A DNA stretch of 64,000 bases from the NCBI RefSeq assembly GCF_000526215.1, contig NZ_JAFQ01000004.1:2604001-2668000 (forward strand), written 5' to 3'. Every line of letters starts with the position of its first letter. Positions within the stretch are counted from its first letter, which is position 1. Positions 8,573-17,971 of the stretch are shown here, piece by piece. The DNA is from Nocardia sp. BMG51109. Lineage in GTDB: Bacteria > Actinomycetota > Actinomycetes > Mycobacteriales > Mycobacteriaceae. The position numbers and the translations under genes were made by a program. The notes below the pieces were generated by a model that saw only the letters and a program-made list of their open reading frames with translations, ran no database searches and was not told the origin of the DNA.

Positions 8573-8689
8573 CCGCTCGATGCTATCGCCACCGTGTCCG
8601 GTCACCGGGGTGGCCGGGGAACGCGCACAGTGGTCGATACCGATGCGAATACCTTCGGACCGGAGGTGACCGCTGGCACAGTGGTATTC

Positions 8690-9202
8690 ATGTCGTTCGA
8701 ACTTGCCCAGGTGAACATCGCCCGGTTGCTCGCCTCCCTCGAAGATCCGCGGCTCGCCGATTTCGTGGCCGCGCTCGAGCCGGTCAACGCGGCGGCCGAT
8801 GTCGCGCCGGGCTTTCTCTGGCGGTTGCAGACCGAGGACGGCGACGCGACCGCGATCCGCGCCTTCGAGTGGGACACCGCCGACAGCGTGGGCGTGATCG
8901 TGAACATGTCGGTGTGGTGCGACGTCGAGCACTTGGCCGCGTTCACCTACGGCGAGATGCACCGCGTGATCCTGAAGCGCCGCCGGGAGTGGTTCCAGCG
9001 CATGCGCGAGGCCACGCACGTGTGCTGGTGGGTGCCCGCGGGACACCGGCCGACCACCGCCGAGGCCGAGGACCGTTTGCGCCGTCTGCGCGACCACGGG
9101 CCCACGCCGTTCGCCTTCACCCTGCAGCAGCATTTCCCCCCGCCCTCGCCGGGCGGATCCGAACCGAGGCCCGGCGCCGGCGACTGGCTCTGCCCGGCAT
9201 GA
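8690..9202 (+). CDS. DUF3291 domain protein
   Basis: A 170-residue cytoplasmic protein matching the DUF3291 family, related to the antibiotic biosynthesis monooxygenase (ABM) fold. It starts MSFELAQVNIARLLASLEDP and contains PGFLWRLQ and a WWVPAGHRPT segment, all characteristic. The biochemical role of the family is unknown. The ATG at 8690 fits the usual start of the family. A GTG at 8681 is closer to the GGAGG at 8662 and cannot be excluded. It stands alone between a divergent YdcF gene and the UDP-glucose dehydrogenase gene. Confidence 0.85.
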   Translation: MSFELAQVNIARLLASLEDPRLADFVAALEPVNAAADVAPGFLWRLQTEDGDATAIRAFEWDTADSVGVIVNMSVWCDVEHLAAFTYGEMHRVILKRRREWFQRMREATHVCWWVPAGHRPTTAEAEDRLRRLRDHGPTPFAFTLQQHFPPPSPGGSEPRPGAGDWLCPA

Positions 9203-9339
9203 CGATTCGTGTGCCCGGCTGAACGGCACGGGCCGCCGGAACCCCTCCGAGCTGCGGGTTTCCACATGTACACCAGCTGTTGCCCGGACTCTTGCCTCGA
9301 TGATGCGGTGCGGCCATCGCCGGCGCTTACCAATCGATC

Positions 9340-10662
9340 ATGCGCCTCACAGTTTTCGGGACGGGGTATCTGGGAGCCACTCATGCCGCGTGCATGGCGG
9401 AGCTCGGGCACGAGGTCGTGGGGGTGGATATCGACCCCGGGAAGGTCGCGAAGCTGTCCGACGGCGTGGTGCCGTTCTACGAGCCCGGGCTCGAGGACGT
9501 GCTGCGCCGGAACCTGGATGCCGGCCGGTTGCGGTTCACCACCTCCTACGAGGAGGCCGCGGCGCACGCCGACGCGCACTTCCTCGGCGTGGGCACGCCG
9601 CAGAAGAAGGGCGAGTACGCGGCCGACCTGAAATACGTGCACGCCGTGGTGGATTCGCTGGCGCCGATGCTGGAGCGCCCGTCGGCGATCATCGGCAAGT
9701 CCACCGTTCCGGTCGGTACCGCCGTCGAGCTGGGCCGCCGGGCCCGGGCCGCGGCGAGCGTCGACGTCGAGGTGGCCTGGAATCCGGAGTTCCTGCGCGA
9801 GGGTTTCGCGGTGCGCGACACCGTCCGCCCCGACCGGCTGGTGCTCGGCGTCGACCGGGACCGCGACAACGCGGCCTGGGTGGAGGATCTCGTCCGCGAG
9901 ATCTACGCCGACCTGCTCGCGGCCGAGGTGCCGTTCCTGCTGACCGACCTGGCCACCGCGGAATTGGTGAAGGTCTCCGCGAATGCCTTTCTGGCGACGA
10001 AGATCTCGTTCATCAACGCGGTCTCGGAGGTCTGCGAGGCGACCGGCGCCGACGTCACCGTGCTGGCCGACGCGCTCGGCCACGACGCCCGCATCGGCCG
10101 CCGATTCCTCAATGCGGGACTGGGTTTCGGCGGTGGCTGCCTGCCCAAGGACATCCGCGCCTTCATGGCCCGGGCCGGCGAACTCGGCGCCGACCACGCG
10201 CTGGCGTTCCTGCGCGAGGTCGACAACATCAACATGCGGCGCCGGACCAAGGTGGTCGACATGGCCGCGCGGGCCTGCGGCGGATCGCTGCTGGGCGCCA
10301 ATGTGGCGGTGCTCGGTGCGGCGTTCAAGCCCGAGTCGGACGATGTGCGCGATTCGCCCGCGCTCAACGTGGCCGGCATGATCCAGCTGCACGGAGCCGT
10401 CGTCACCGTGTACGACCCCAAGGCGCTGGAGAACTCCCGCAAGGTCTTCCCGACCCTGAACTACGCCACCTCCGTCACCGAGGCGTGCGACCGTGCCGAT
10501 GTGGTGCTGGTGCTCACCGAGTGGGCCGAATTCACCGCCCTGCATCCGCGGGACCTGGATCCGGTGGTGCGCGGCAGGTCCATCATCGACGGCCGCAACT
10601 GTCTCGAACGCGCCCGCTGGCGGGAGGGCGGATGGGTGTACGCAGGGCTCGGCACATCGTAG
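9340..10662 (+). CDS. udgA: UDP-glucose 6-dehydrogenase
   Basis: A 440-residue NAD-dependent enzyme that oxidises UDP-glucose twice to UDP-glucuronate, a precursor for envelope and capsule polysaccharides. The N-terminal Rossmann fold begins with GTGYLGATHA. The catalytic Cys sits in GFGGGCLPKD, and further active-site segments are GKSTVPVGT and WNPEFLREG. The C-terminal UDP-binding domain includes AFKPESDDVRDSPAL and IIDGRN. Full length for the family. The start ATG gives MRLTVFGTGYLG, the canonical beginning. It is monocistronic or loosely linked to the Hsp70-like gene 200 bases downstream. Confidence 0.95.
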   Translation: MRLTVFGTGYLGATHAACMAELGHEVVGVDIDPGKVAKLSDGVVPFYEPGLEDVLRRNLDAGRLRFTTSYEEAAAHADAHFLGVGTPQKKGEYAADLKYVHAVVDSLAPMLERPSAIIGKSTVPVGTAVELGRRARAAASVDVEVAWNPEFLREGFAVRDTVRPDRLVLGVDRDRDNAAWVEDLVREIYADLLAAEVPFLLTDLATAELVKVSANAFLATKISFINAVSEVCEATGADVTVLADALGHDARIGRRFLNAGLGFGGGCLPKDIRAFMARAGELGADHALAFLREVDNINMRRRTKVVDMAARACGGSLLGANVAVLGAAFKPESDDVRDSPALNVAGMIQLHGAVVTVYDPKALENSRKVFPTLNYATSVTEACDRADVVLVLTEWAEFTALHPRDLDPVVRGRSIIDGRNCLERARWREGGWVYAGLGTS

Positions 10663-10863
10663 GGTGTCGGGCAGGTAGAGTGGCTGCACCCCGTGGCGGC
10701 GAAGGAGCCGGAGGAGGGCCGGAGGAAAACAGCCTAACCGACTACGAACGGCCTCGCGAGCGCAGCGGCGGGCGCAGTGCGGAGCAACGCCGGCCATCGG
10801 TGTTTCGAAGGTGAGGGGCGGCAGCCTCGCGCATGTCCTGGAGTGAGACGAGATGGGCAGCAG

Positions 10864-12225
10864 ATGAGTTCGGTACTGGGAGTCTCGGTGGGGGCCGGCG
10901 TCATTCGCGTCGCGCGGCCGCACCCCGGGAATCCTGCCGGACATTTCGCCCCCGACCGTTTCGATCTCCAAGCGGCGCAGGTGCGCGAGCAGCGGGTGGC
11001 GGAGGTGGCCGCCGAGGCGGTCGGCGCCGCGCTCGCGGCGGCGCCCGATATCACCGCCACGTCCGTCGCCTACCGTTCCGAGCAGCATGCCCGCTCCGTG
11101 CGCGGTGCGCTGGCCCGCCGCCAGCTCACCAATTACGAGCTGGTGCCGGAAGTCGTGGCGGCCCTGGAGTTTCTGCAGGCCGCCGGCGAGCTGCCCGGCC
11201 TGCGCACCATCGCGCTGTACGACCTGGGTAGTTCGGGTCTGTCGGTGAGCGTGGTCGATGTCGCCGGCCGCCAGGTCCACTACAGCGAGCGCACCAGCGA
11301 TATCAGCGGTGACTATCTGGATTCGCTGATCCGGGAACAGCAGATCACCGCCGGCCGGATCGCCCACCCGGCCGACCCGGCGGGGCTGGCGGAGCTGGAT
11401 CAGCTGTGCCGGCAGGCGAAGGAGCAGCTGTCGACGACCACGGCGGTCGCGCTGCCGTCCGAGCACGGCCTGGTGCTGATCTCGCAGGAGAGCTTCGAGG
11501 CGTTGATCATGCTGGCCGTGGAGTCCTCGGCCCGGATGACCAGGGACGTGATCACCCGTTCGGAGCAGGCCGTGCAGGCGGTGGTGGTGATCGGCGGCTG
11601 CGCCCGGATTCCGCTCGTGGCACGGGTTCTGGAGCGCTGGCTGGGCATGCCGGTGACGGTGCCGCCGGATCCCGAGTCGGTGGTGGTGCGCGGTGCGGCG
11701 CTGCTGGGCCGACCGACTCCGCCGATGGCGCAGCCGCATTCGGCCGCGACGTTCGACGATCGGACCGAGCAGCTGTCTCTGCCCTGGTCGGCGGGTGCCT
11801 CGACGCGGGCCGAGCGGCGGCGCGCGACGCTCGGGCGGGACTCGCACGGTCGTCGGCGCGAATTGAGCGTGGCGGGTATCGCGGTGGCCACCCTGGTGGT
11901 GGTCTCGGCGCTGGGCCTGGGCATGGGCTGGGGGCCGCAAGTGCTGCAAGGGGATTCGCACGAGAATTCCGCTCCCAGCTCGGTGCCCAGCACGTCCCCA
12001 CGCCCGGCCGCGCTGGAGCCCTCGGTCCCCGCGGCCCCCAGCGACACCACCAACGAGGCGGTCGCCCCGCCGCCGCCCTCGCAGCGTCGGCAGGCCCCCA
12101 CGGAGGCGGAAGCCCCACCGCCCAACCAGAACACGATCGTCGTCCCGGGCCTGCCCCCGATAGTCGTCCCGACGATCCCCCCGCTGCTCCCGCAGCTCCC
12201 ACCGGGACCACAGCACCAACGCTGA
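10864..12225 (+). CDS. Membrane-anchored Hsp70-like protein with Pro-rich tail
   Basis: A 453-residue protein. Residues 1 to about 290 resemble the actin-like ATPase fold of Hsp70. A phosphate-2-like motif reads LYDLGSSGLSVSVVD and an adenosine-like motif reads VVVIGGCARIPLVARVLE. The usual first phosphate motif (DLGTT) is replaced by GVSVGAGVI, so ATP hydrolysis is doubtful. No substrate-binding domain follows. Instead there is a basic stretch, one membrane segment at about 340-360 (VAGIAVATLVVVSALGLGMG) and a Pro/Ala-rich outer tail with VVPGLPPIVVP repeats. It may sense or tether something at the membrane. The start ATG at 10864 begins MSSVLGVSVGAG; an earlier in-frame start exists at 10777. 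A similar layout occurs at 29659-30810. Confidence 0.8.
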   Translation: MSSVLGVSVGAGVIRVARPHPGNPAGHFAPDRFDLQAAQVREQRVAEVAAEAVGAALAAAPDITATSVAYRSEQHARSVRGALARRQLTNYELVPEVVAALEFLQAAGELPGLRTIALYDLGSSGLSVSVVDVAGRQVHYSERTSDISGDYLDSLIREQQITAGRIAHPADPAGLAELDQLCRQAKEQLSTTTAVALPSEHGLVLISQESFEALIMLAVESSARMTRDVITRSEQAVQAVVVIGGCARIPLVARVLERWLGMPVTVPPDPESVVVRGAALLGRPTPPMAQPHSAATFDDRTEQLSLPWSAGASTRAERRRATLGRDSHGRRRELSVAGIAVATLVVVSALGLGMGWGPQVLQGDSHENSAPSSVPSTSPRPAALEPSVPAAPSDTTNEAVAPPPPSQRRQAPTEAEAPPPNQNTIVVPGLPPIVVPTIPPLLPQLPPGPQHQR

Positions 12226-12483
12226 TGCGTATTCGCCTGGCCCCTGGGGGAAGCCGGGCAGCACCGGTGCTCGATCACCCGGCCACGACGGTTCCGTTGC
12301 CACCGCTCGGCTCCGACGACGCGGCGGTCAGGTCATGGGTCAGCAGCGCGTCGGGCCCGTGTCCGCGGTCCGAGCCGGCCCGGTGTAGTGATCACGGCGT
12401 GGATCCGGCCGAAAGACGTCGTGCTGACCGGGGTGTGCCGGGGGTGGCGAGCGGCCTTGGGCTCGTTGGTGATTCGCGTCGGA

Positions 12484-14118
12484 TCAGTAGGTGTCCGGGC
12501 CGTTGTCCGGTGACCATCCGCGCCCGGGGGGACGGCGTGGCGGGTGGCCCGGGTCGGGGTACGGGGAGCCGGGAGATCCGGGTCCGGGTGGTGCGGTGTC
12601 ACCCGGGCGGAAGGCCGGCCAGCCGGTGGGTGGGGTCGCGTCGTCGTCGGGCTCGTCGGTGCGGGGCGGCGACACGTCCTCGGGCGGGCGGCGATGCGCG
12701 CGGTTGGGGCTCGCGGGATTCGGGCGGCCGGCGGCGGCCCTGCGCGGGTGGTCCGGGACGGCGCGCTCCGAGACAGCGCGGCGCGGGCCGGTGCCCGGAG
12801 CCGCGGCGTCGGGAGACGAGCGGCGTGCGGAGCGCGCCGCGGGTTCCGCGGGCCTGGAGTGGCGCGCTCGCCGCGGCGGAGCGGGAGCCGGTCGCTGACC
12901 GAAGGGCCTGGCCAGGAGCACCGCGATCGCGGTGGTCAGCGGCACCGACAGCGCCAGGCAGATGCCGCCGACCGCGGAGCGGGTGATCTCGATCGCCACC
13001 GCGTCGCCGGTGAGCACGTCGCGGAACGAGCGCCCCGCCACCGAGAACAGCAGCAGCAGCGGCAGCGCGCCACCGGCGTAGGCGAGCACCAGCGTGTACA
13101 CGGTGCTGGCGATATGGTCCCGGCCCACCCGCATGGCCGCCGCGAAAATCTCACGGCGCGTGGCCTTCTCGTCCAGGGCGGCCAGTTCGAACGCGGCGGC
13201 CGCCTGAGTGATGGTGACGTCGTTGAGCACACCGAGCGAGCCGATGATGAATCCGGCGAGCAGCAGTCCGGTGATGCTCACATGCTCCAGATAGGTGGCG
13301 ACGTTGGTGTTCTGCTCCTCCGACAATCCGGTGACGTGGGTGACCTCCAACACCACCCAGGACAGCACCGCCGCCAGCACCATCGCGCTCAGCGTGCCCA
13401 GCAGCGCGGAACTGGTGCGCAGGTTCACCCCGTGCGCCAGATACAGCACGGCATACAGGATCAGCGACCCCGCCACCAGTGCGACCGGCACGGCCGGTTT
13501 CCCGTCGAGCAGCGCCGGCAGCAGGAACAGCACCAGCACCAGGAACGCGAACCCGAGCCCGAGGATGGCCCGCAACCCGCGCCAGCGGGCGACCACGACG
13601 ATCACCACCACGAATGCCAGCGCGATCACCGTCAGCGGGAACCCGCGGGCGTAGTCGTCGAAGGAGTAGAGCGTTTCGCCGCTCGGGTCGGCCTGCCGCA
13701 CGATCCGGAGTTCGTCCCCGGCGCGCAGATCGGGTTGGCCCGGGCCGGGGGCGATTTCCATCAGCGTGTGCTTGCCCGCGTCCGGCCCGGAGTCGATGGA
13801 GATCAGGCTGCGCTGGCAGGTGTAGGCGCCGCTGTGCGGCGCCTGCGGGGTGTCGTCGAACACCCGTCCGTTGGACAGGCTGCCGCAGGGGCCGATGTCC
13901 TGCATGGTGACGGTGCCGGCCTCGGTGTGCACCGCCCCGCCGCCGGCGTTCTGCATGGGCAGCGGGATGTCGACGTGCTGGTCGCTCGGCCACAGCAGGG
14001 CGGCGCCGATCACTACGAGCACGCCGATGCCGGTGAGCAGCCCGACGACGACCTTCGCCGCGGTGGCGCCGATCGCGATCGGTCCGGAGTGGTCGTGATG
14101 ATGGTGATGGTCGCTCAC
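12484..14118 (-). CDS. YibE/F-like membrane protein with His-rich N-terminus
   Basis: A 544-residue protein. The N-terminus is MSDHHHHHDH, followed by a first membrane segment, an extracytoplasmic domain of about 110 residues, and about seven hydrophobic segments typical of the YibE/F family (RWRGLRAILGLGFAFLVLVL and later GVLNDVTITQAAAAFEL). The C-terminal 130 residues are a cytoplasmic, Pro/Arg-rich disordered tail. YibE/F proteins have no established function. The His cluster could bind divalent metal, but this is inference. The gene stands alone; the Hsp70-like gene converges on its 3' end, with about 260 bases between them in which I see no further gene. Confidence 0.85.
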   Translation of the reverse strand: MSDHHHHHDHSGPIAIGATAAKVVVGLLTGIGVLVVIGAALLWPSDQHVDIPLPMQNAGGGAVHTEAGTVTMQDIGPCGSLSNGRVFDDTPQAPHSGAYTCQRSLISIDSGPDAGKHTLMEIAPGPGQPDLRAGDELRIVRQADPSGETLYSFDDYARGFPLTVIALAFVVVIVVVARWRGLRAILGLGFAFLVLVLFLLPALLDGKPAVPVALVAGSLILYAVLYLAHGVNLRTSSALLGTLSAMVLAAVLSWVVLEVTHVTGLSEEQNTNVATYLEHVSITGLLLAGFIIGSLGVLNDVTITQAAAAFELAALDEKATRREIFAAAMRVGRDHIASTVYTLVLAYAGGALPLLLLFSVAGRSFRDVLTGDAVAIEITRSAVGGICLALSVPLTTAIAVLLARPFGQRPAPAPPRRARHSRPAEPAARSARRSSPDAAAPGTGPRRAVSERAVPDHPRRAAAGRPNPASPNRAHRRPPEDVSPPRTDEPDDDATPPTGWPAFRPGDTAPPGPGSPGSPYPDPGHPPRRPPGRGWSPDNGPDTY

Positions 14119-14500
14119 CGCTGCGAGCCTAATTGGTTCCGATTCTCGATAACGTCACGGTGGGTGGCCGATCGTGGATGCCTCCGGCCGGATGCGAAAG
14201 CCGAACGGGCGCTGGGGATTCACCGGAGGCACGGAATCGGGGGAGGGGCGGCGGAGAGCAGGGGGATGTCTCCGCCGCCCGGGGATCCGACGCCCAGGGG
14301 GGTAGGCGGTCGAACCCGGGACCGAGCGGCCCAGGGGGGTAGGCGGCTCGGCCGGGGCACTCTCGGTGCCGAGGACTACTGTACACAAACGGCCATTCTT
14401 TGTGCTAGCTAAGTCTCTAAAAACCTATGTTTCCATACTTACGGTCTGTTACTCCAGGGTCGACTGCCCAGTTGGTTGCCGTGCTGCGGCCGGTCCGGGT
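14119..14500. other. Gene-free interval with a G-rich 18-bp direct repeat
   Basis: No gene is supported in these 382 bases between two minus-strand genes. An 18-mer (GCCCAGGGGGGTAGGCGG) occurs twice, at 14292-14309 and 14329-14346. The part from about 14380 to 14460 is AT-rich for this genome and may hold the promoter of the YibE/F gene or an unseen element. Confidence 0.6.
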
Positions 14501-15751
14501 TCACTGCCGATAGCTGGCCAGGAAGTTGCCGAACCGCTCGATCGCCACCGCCAGATCCCGCGCCCACGGCAGCGTCACGATCCGCAGATGATCGTGTTGC
14601 GGCCAGTTGAACCCGGTGCCCTGCACCATCAGGATCTTCTCCTGCAGCAGCAGATCCAGGATCAGCTTGGAGTCGTCGTGGATCTCGTGTACCTCCGGAT
14701 CCAGCCGCGGGAAGGCGTAGAGCGCGCCCCTCGGCTTCACGCACGAGACGCCGGGAATCATATTGAGCCTCTCCCAGGCCACATCCCGCTGCTCGAGCAG
14801 CCGCCCGCCCGGCAGGATGAGATCCTCGATGCTCTGATACCCGCCGAGGGCCACCTGAATAGCGTGCTGCGCGGGGACATTCGGGCACAGTCGCGAGGAG
14901 GCCAGCAGATCGATGCCCTCCAGGAAGCCGGCCGCATGCTCCTTCGGCCCGGTGATCACCAGCCATCCGGAGCGGTAACCCGCCACCCGGTAGGCCTTGG
15001 ACAGGCCATTGAAAGTCAAACAGAGCAGGTCGGGCGCCAAAGTTGCCAGCGAGATGTGCTTGGCGTCGTCGTAGAGGATCTTGTCGTAGATCTCGTCGGC
15101 CAGCAGCAGCAGGCGGTGCTTGCGCGCCAGGTCGACCAGCTGCTGCAACACCTCCGCCGAATACACCGCGCCCGTCGGATTGTTGGGGTTGATCACCAGC
15201 AGCGCCTTGGTCCGGTCGGTGATCTTCGATTCGATATCGGCGATATCGGGCTGCCAGCCGATGGACTCGTCGCACAGGTAGTGCACCGGTGTGCCGCCGG
15301 CCAGGCTGGTCATCGCCGTCCACAGCGGGTAGTCCGGGGCCGGGATCAGCACCTCGTCGCCGTTGTTCAGCAGCGCCTGCATGGTGACGGTGATCAGCTC
15401 GGACACGCCGTTGCCCAGATAGACGTCGTCCACGTCGAACTCCGGGAAGCCGGGCACCAGCTCGTAGCGGGTGAAGATCGCGCGCCGGGCGGACAGGATG
15501 CCCTTCGACTCCGAATACCCCTGCGCATTCGGCAGCGCCGCGATCATGTCGCGCATGATGACGTCGGGCGCCTCGAACCCGAACGGCGCGGGGTTGCCGA
15601 TATTGAGCTTGAGGATGCGGTGGCCCTCGGCCTCCAGTCGTGCCGCATGTGCGTGCACCGGACCCCGGATCTCGTAGACGACGTTCTGGAGCTTGGTGGA
15701 CTGCTCCAGGACGCGCGGGGGCTGATGCGGGGAATGACTGGTAGGGCTCAC
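14501..15751 (-). CDS. PLP-dependent aminotransferase (AspC/AlaA type)
   Basis: A 416-residue fold-type I class I/II aminotransferase. Signatures include the cofactor-contacting NPNNPTGAV, LADEIYDKILYD and FNGLSKAYRVAGYRSGW, in which the Lys forms the internal aldimine with PLP, and a C-terminal LRIVTLPW. It is closest in character to the alanine/aspartate aminotransferases annotated aspC in mycobacteria (Rv0337c), and interconverts amino and keto acids with glutamate/2-oxoglutarate. The GTG at 15751 follows AGGA. It lies 56 bases downstream of the XRE regulator on the same strand. In M. tuberculosis the next gene is the EtfD homologue; here about 4 kb has been inserted between them. Confidence 0.93.
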   Translation of the reverse strand: MSPTSHSPHQPPRVLEQSTKLQNVVYEIRGPVHAHAARLEAEGHRILKLNIGNPAPFGFEAPDVIMRDMIAALPNAQGYSESKGILSARRAIFTRYELVPGFPEFDVDDVYLGNGVSELITVTMQALLNNGDEVLIPAPDYPLWTAMTSLAGGTPVHYLCDESIGWQPDIADIESKITDRTKALLVINPNNPTGAVYSAEVLQQLVDLARKHRLLLLADEIYDKILYDDAKHISLATLAPDLLCLTFNGLSKAYRVAGYRSGWLVITGPKEHAAGFLEGIDLLASSRLCPNVPAQHAIQVALGGYQSIEDLILPGGRLLEQRDVAWERLNMIPGVSCVKPRGALYAFPRLDPEVHEIHDDSKLILDLLLQEKILMVQGTGFNWPQHDHLRIVTLPWARDLAVAIERFGNFLASYRQ

Positions 15752-15807
15752 CCGTCCTATGGTGCCAGTCGCCGGCAAGCCGTTATTCGCATGCCGGAAC
15801 ACACGGC

Positions 15808-17199
15808 TCAGGATGTCGAATTCACCGGGATCATTCCGCGCACGACGCCGGCCCCGCAGAACTCCTCGATGCGTTCGTCCAGCTGGCGGGCCTCGACCGC
15901 ATCGCGGAACTCCGGGCCGGCGATGCGCCGGCGCACCCCGCTCAGCCGCTCCTCCAGCTGGGCGATGCGCTTGTCCTCGGACAGTGTCAGCACCGGGTGC
16001 AGCGCGTCGGCGGCGCCGTCGAGGCTGCCGTTGATCAGGTGCGCCGTGGCGTTGTCCACGCGGGCCAGCGACTCCGCGCCGTAGGAGCGCCGCTCCTCGG
16101 GGCCGGTCGTATACAGCTCGATGGCGCGCTGGGTCGCGCGCAGCGCCGGCTCGGCCTGCCCCAGGTGGATATACGTGGCGCCGGCGTAGTACTGGCTCTT
16201 CGGCTCGTTGAATCCGAAGACGCCGCCGACCTCGTCGTGCAGGTTGTCGGTGGTGGAGCCGTCGCGGGCGGTGTCGGCGTTGCCGATGCAGCGCTCGGTA
16301 TCGGTGGGGCTGCCCAGTTTCGCCCAGATGCGGGCCTCGATGTTGTGCAGCCGAACCCGGGCCGTCACCGATTCGGCGTATTGCTGGCCGTTCTGCGCCA
16401 GCACCACCCCGCGTCGCGGCCGTTGCGCGCCGTATTCGATCAGCGCCTGCATGCCGCGGGTCCAGGCGCGCAAGCCGTTGTGCTCGCACAGTTCCGCGTA
16501 GGCCCAGGCGGCCCTTGCCTGTTCGCCGGCGGCGTCGTGATAGCCGAGGTCGGTGCTGGCGTTGGCCAGCAGCCCCGACAACATACCGGCCAGTAGGTAC
16601 AGATGCGTTGTGTCCGAGGGCTTCTGCTGTCCCTCCAGGAGCCGATAAACCCGTCTGCGCACCCGCAGCATTTCCACCATCATCGGAACCGGAGGTACGT
16701 GGACGTAATCATTGGCAATGCGCGAGACATCGGCGTCGAGTTGCTCCAGAGCGGTGGCACCCACATTGGTGGTCTCGGCCCGACCGGCGTGCTCGCTAGC
16801 TTCATGGGCAGCCGCCATGATCAGATCCCTCTCCGAAATCTCGGCCAACACATCACTTCTCATCGCACCGGTGTCGACCAGTGCCAAAAGTTCCGCGTCG
16901 CTCGAATAGTTGGCAGGCGCCGAATTATCCAGGCGCACTTCGAAATCAGGTTCGGTTCGATCGATCAACGGCTGATCGATCAACGCCGCGAACCGTGCCC
17001 GCACTACCTCGTCGGACCTGGCCAGGGATGTGTCCAGCGCGGCCTGATTGACCGGACGGGGGTGCACCCGGAGGCCCCCCGCCTCCCATTTCGACACCAG
17101 ACGTTCGTGCACGCCGAGATGCGCCGCGAACTCCCGAATACTCATCCGCTTGGCATCGCGAAGGGCGCGGGCCTCCTTACCTGACCAGTGCCGGACCAC
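15808..17199 (-). CDS. XRE family regulator with TPR-like C-terminal domain
   Basis: A 463-residue protein with an N-terminal helix-turn-helix at about residues 8-65 (MSIREFAAHLGVHERLVSKW) and a long helical region of tetratricopeptide-like character (LRATQRAIELYTTGPEERRSY, EQARAAWAYAELCEHNG). Such HTH plus TPR proteins are common in actinobacteria as developmental or secondary metabolism regulators, for example NsdA-like proteins. The GTG at 17199 follows GGAAGGG. It is divergent from the small gene at 17402, with a 200-base shared promoter region, so the two may form a regulator-partner pair. It could be co-transcribed with the aminotransferase 56 bases downstream. Confidence 0.85.
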   Translation of the reverse strand: MVRHWSGKEARALRDAKRMSIREFAAHLGVHERLVSKWEAGGLRVHPRPVNQAALDTSLARSDEVVRARFAALIDQPLIDRTEPDFEVRLDNSAPANYSSDAELLALVDTGAMRSDVLAEISERDLIMAAAHEASEHAGRAETTNVGATALEQLDADVSRIANDYVHVPPVPMMVEMLRVRRRVYRLLEGQQKPSDTTHLYLLAGMLSGLLANASTDLGYHDAAGEQARAAWAYAELCEHNGLRAWTRGMQALIEYGAQRPRRGVVLAQNGQQYAESVTARVRLHNIEARIWAKLGSPTDTERCIGNADTARDGSTTDNLHDEVGGVFGFNEPKSQYYAGATYIHLGQAEPALRATQRAIELYTTGPEERRSYGAESLARVDNATAHLINGSLDGAADALHPVLTLSEDKRIAQLEERLSGVRRRIAGPEFRDAVEARQLDERIEEFCGAGVVRGMIPVNSTS

Positions 17200-17401
17200 G
17201 ATGTCATCCCTTCCGCACGAACTCCGTAACCCAGAATACGAGCGTGTGGTGATCACGGCCACAGCCGAAACCGAGCTGGTATCAACCCTTTTCCCGGCAT
17301 TTCCGGCAGGGGCAGCGGAAGGGCAGCGCAAGGAGGGTGTGCGGGCGTTTCAGATTCGTCGCGGGGGGCGGGATCCTGGGAAAGGATCGAGGGAGCTCGC
17401 C

Positions 17402-17851
17402 GTGAACGTGGAGAAACTCAGGACCGTCGAGGATTGGGTGGCGTTCTATCGGCACGAGTACGACCTGCCGGTCTACGAGCGCGGCGGCTTCGTGATGCTT
17501 CCGATCACCAGCCGCATCGGCATCGTGCACCTGCCCACGGTCCGGGCCGAACGGGTCCGGGGCTCCCTCGCCGAGCAGGACCTGGCCGGACCGATGCTGG
17601 CCCGGCAGATCCGCTGGAGTTTCCTGGTGGTTCCCGACAGCCGCCCCGGCACCCAGGTGCTGGACGTGCTCAACCGCCTGGACATCGGAATTCCCGCCGT
17701 CGGAAGCGCCGTGATGTTGCCGACCGGTCTCGGCCGCTGGACCCGAGAAGGGTGCCACTGGGTCCGCCCGCCGAGCCGCGACAGCGCACTCCCACCCTTG
17801 TCGGTGGTCATCACGACGGCTCTGGCGGTGGGAGGCGGGGGCGAGGACTGA
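17402..17851 (+). CDS. Conserved actinobacterial protein paired with the XRE regulator
   Basis: A 149-residue cytoplasmic protein not assigned to a named family. Visible features are VEDWVAFYRHEYDLPVY near the start, a strand-rich middle and GCHWVRPPSRDSALPPL near the end. The GTG at 17402 follows GGGAG at a normal distance. Longer in-frame versions run into the divergent regulator and lack a ribosome binding site. Small proteins of this kind are often encoded divergently from XRE-type regulators in Nocardia and Streptomyces, so a regulatory link is plausible but unproven. Two hairpins follow the stop codon. Confidence 0.65.
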   Translation: MNVEKLRTVEDWVAFYRHEYDLPVYERGGFVMLPITSRIGIVHLPTVRAERVRGSLAEQDLAGPMLARQIRWSFLVVPDSRPGTQVLDVLNRLDIGIPAVGSAVMLPTGLGRWTREGCHWVRPPSRDSALPPLSVVITTALAVGGGGED

Positions 17852-17882
17852 CCGCAGACCGGTCCTCGCCATCCCGCACCCG

Positions 17883-17916
17883 GGTCCGCCCCACTTGGCA
17901 GTCGACGGGGCGGACC
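17883..17916 (+). terminator. Perfect 10-bp hairpin after the 17402-17851 gene
   Basis: Arms GGTCCGCCCC (17883-17892) and GGGGCGGACC (17907-17916) pair perfectly around a 14-base loop, 31 bases after the stop codon. It is likely the terminator of the plus-strand gene. Confidence 0.7.
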
Positions 17917-17933
17917 TGGGGTATGGGGATGAA

Positions 17934-17971
17934 CGAATTCGGCTGCGGAGCCAGTGCCGCAGCCGAATTCG
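17934..17971. terminator. Perfect 15-bp hairpin between convergent genes
   Basis: Arms at 17934-17948 and 17957-17971 (CGAATTCGGCTGCGG and its complement) pair perfectly around an 8-base loop. It lies between the plus-strand gene and the minus-strand LPMO gene, so it probably stops transcription from both sides. Confidence 0.75.

Noticed and set aside
8947..12303. Very long open frame on the minus strand (over 1100 codons)
   Set aside because: It is antisense to the DUF3291, UDP-glucose dehydrogenase and Hsp70-like genes, which have clear motifs. High G/C at third positions creates long open antisense frames.
14292..14346. G-rich direct repeat as a possible G-quadruplex or riboswitch
   Set aside because: Only two G-runs of six are clear, no conserved RNA motif is seen, and G-rich runs are common in this genome.
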